From NCBI GenBank assembly GCA_030635525.1, contig DAOVYR010000068.1, forward strand, positions 1 to 6,154: a stretch of DNA of 6,154 bases, given 5' to 3'. Under the pieces are notes generated by a model that did no database searches, was not told the origin of the DNA, and worked only from the letters and a program-made list of their open reading frames with translations. The translations under genes and the position numbers were made by a program. How positions within the stretch are numbered: the first letter of the stretch is position 1; each line of letters begins with the position of its first letter. Below are positions 5,980 to 6,154 of the stretch, one piece after another. The stretch comes from Candidatus Nanohalarchaeota archaeon (GTDB lineage Archaea > EX4484-52 > B79-G9).

Positions 5980-6035
5980 AAAGAGGGAAACGCACCCTGG
6001 CGGCAAACCATAGTGTGGGTAGGCGTTCGCTTCCC
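5980..6035 (+). ncRNA. Tandem stem-loop element, copy 1
   Basis: The 5' arm GGGAAACGCACCCTGG (5985-6000) is fully paired in four blocks. GGGAA pairs with TTCCC (6031-6035), ACGC with GCGT (6023-6026), ACCC with GGGT (6017-6020), and TGG with CCA (6008-6010). The terminal loop is CGGCAAA. All unpaired stem bases are on the 3' side: TAGTGT (6011-6016), AG (6021-6022) and TCGC (6027-6030). The 21 bases 5980-6000 recur exactly in copy 2. I do not recognise a known family. It could be a small RNA, a cis-regulatory leader for a gene beyond the window, or a palindromic DNA element. Strand is given by arm conservation and by the T-tract that follows, and is uncertain. Confidence 0.6.
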
Positions 6036-6050
6036 AAATTAAGTTGAATA

Positions 6051-6070
6051 TTATTTTTTTCAAGTTTTTT
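6051..6070 (+). terminator. T-tract after stem-loop copy 1
   Basis: Two T runs, seven (6054-6060) and six (6065-6070), lie 16 or more bases after the copy 1 stem. They would be an efficient archaeal terminator for a plus-strand transcript. If so, copy 1 could end a discrete RNA of about 80 nt. Alternatively the A/T-rich TTTTTTAATT here could serve as a TATA-like box for copy 2, whose conserved part begins about 26 bases later. Confidence 0.35.
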
Positions 6071-6095
6071 AATTGCCGGTTCAGACATTATATTA

Positions 6096-6151
6096 AAAGA
6101 GGGAAACGCACCCTGGGTTTTGTGCCAGAGTGCTGATGGGTAGTGTTTCCC
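6096..6151 (+). ncRNA. Tandem stem-loop element, copy 2
   Basis: The 5' arm (6101-6116) is identical to copy 1. GGGAAACGC pairs with GTGTTTCCC (6143-6151) over nine continuous pairs including one G-U. ACCC pairs with GGGT (6138-6141) and TGG with CCA (6125-6127), with loop GTTTTGTG. Unpaired bases are again only on the 3' side: GAGTGCTGAT (6128-6137) and A (6142). The shared 3' features are CCA-N-AGTG and GGGTAG. The lower 3' arm differs from copy 1 by substitutions and a lost four-base bulge, but pairing is kept. It ends three bases before the window edge, so further copies could follow. Confidence 0.6.
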
Positions 6152-6154
6152 TAA

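Noticed and set aside
5985..6035. c-di-GMP (GEMM) riboswitch
   Set aside because: Strings such as ACGCAC, GGCAAACCAT and GGGTAG resemble parts of GEMM. However, the element is one bulged hairpin of about 50 bases and lacks the second helix and the tetraloop-receptor arrangement of that class.
5985..6151. H/ACA guide RNA or kink-turn
   Set aside because: CTGATG in copy 2 hinted at a kink-turn, but it is absent from copy 1. No ACA box follows the stems, and there is no two-sided guide pocket because the 5' arm is fully paired.
5980..6154. CRISPR array
   Set aside because: Only two repeat units are present, about 95 bases apart, the repeat is one arm of a long hairpin, and no cas gene is in the window.

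Overview
The window looks archaeal. It encodes an archaeal/eukaryotic-type Trm1 tRNA dimethyltransferase, an eIF5A with the hypusination loop, and the end of a TrmB-type regulator. Start codons sit about 25 nt from A/T-rich TATA-like boxes, which suggests leaderless mRNAs. The small genes and the coiled-coil/membrane pair would fit a DPANN-type or other uncultivated euryarchaeal genome, but the sequence alone does not fix the lineage.

Layout: (1) 2-415, the 3' end of a TrmB-family gene, cut by the left edge. (2) 481-1815, minus, a 444-residue protein I do not recognise, whose base composition differs from its neighbours. (3) 1891-3090, minus, a U32-family protein with the Cys-rich Fe-S signature, probably an RNA-modifying enzyme. 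(4) 3164-4267, plus, Trm1, divergent from U32 across a 73-nt region with a TATA-like box for each gene. (5) 4269-4658, minus, eIF5A, tail-to-tail with Trm1 and only one base between them. (6) 4659-4893, a non-coding gap with two adjacent perfect hairpins. (7) 4894-5735, minus, a two-gene unit: a coiled-coil protein with a proline-rich tail, then a 75-residue two-helix membrane protein. (8) 5736-6154, no convincing gene. Its last 175 bases hold two tandem copies of an elaborate stem-loop element.

Genes 3-5 share a translation theme: RNA modification (U32, Trm1) and an elongation factor (eIF5A). The coiled-coil/membrane pair looks like one transcription unit with its own strong TATA box.

The most interesting signal is the tandem stem-loop element at 5980-6154. 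A 21-base 5' part is identical in both copies. The 3' arms differ in sequence and length but still pair with the 5' arm, and every unpaired base within the stem lies on the 3' side. This is what a structured RNA, or a DNA element recognised as a hairpin, would look like. I cannot match it to a known family.
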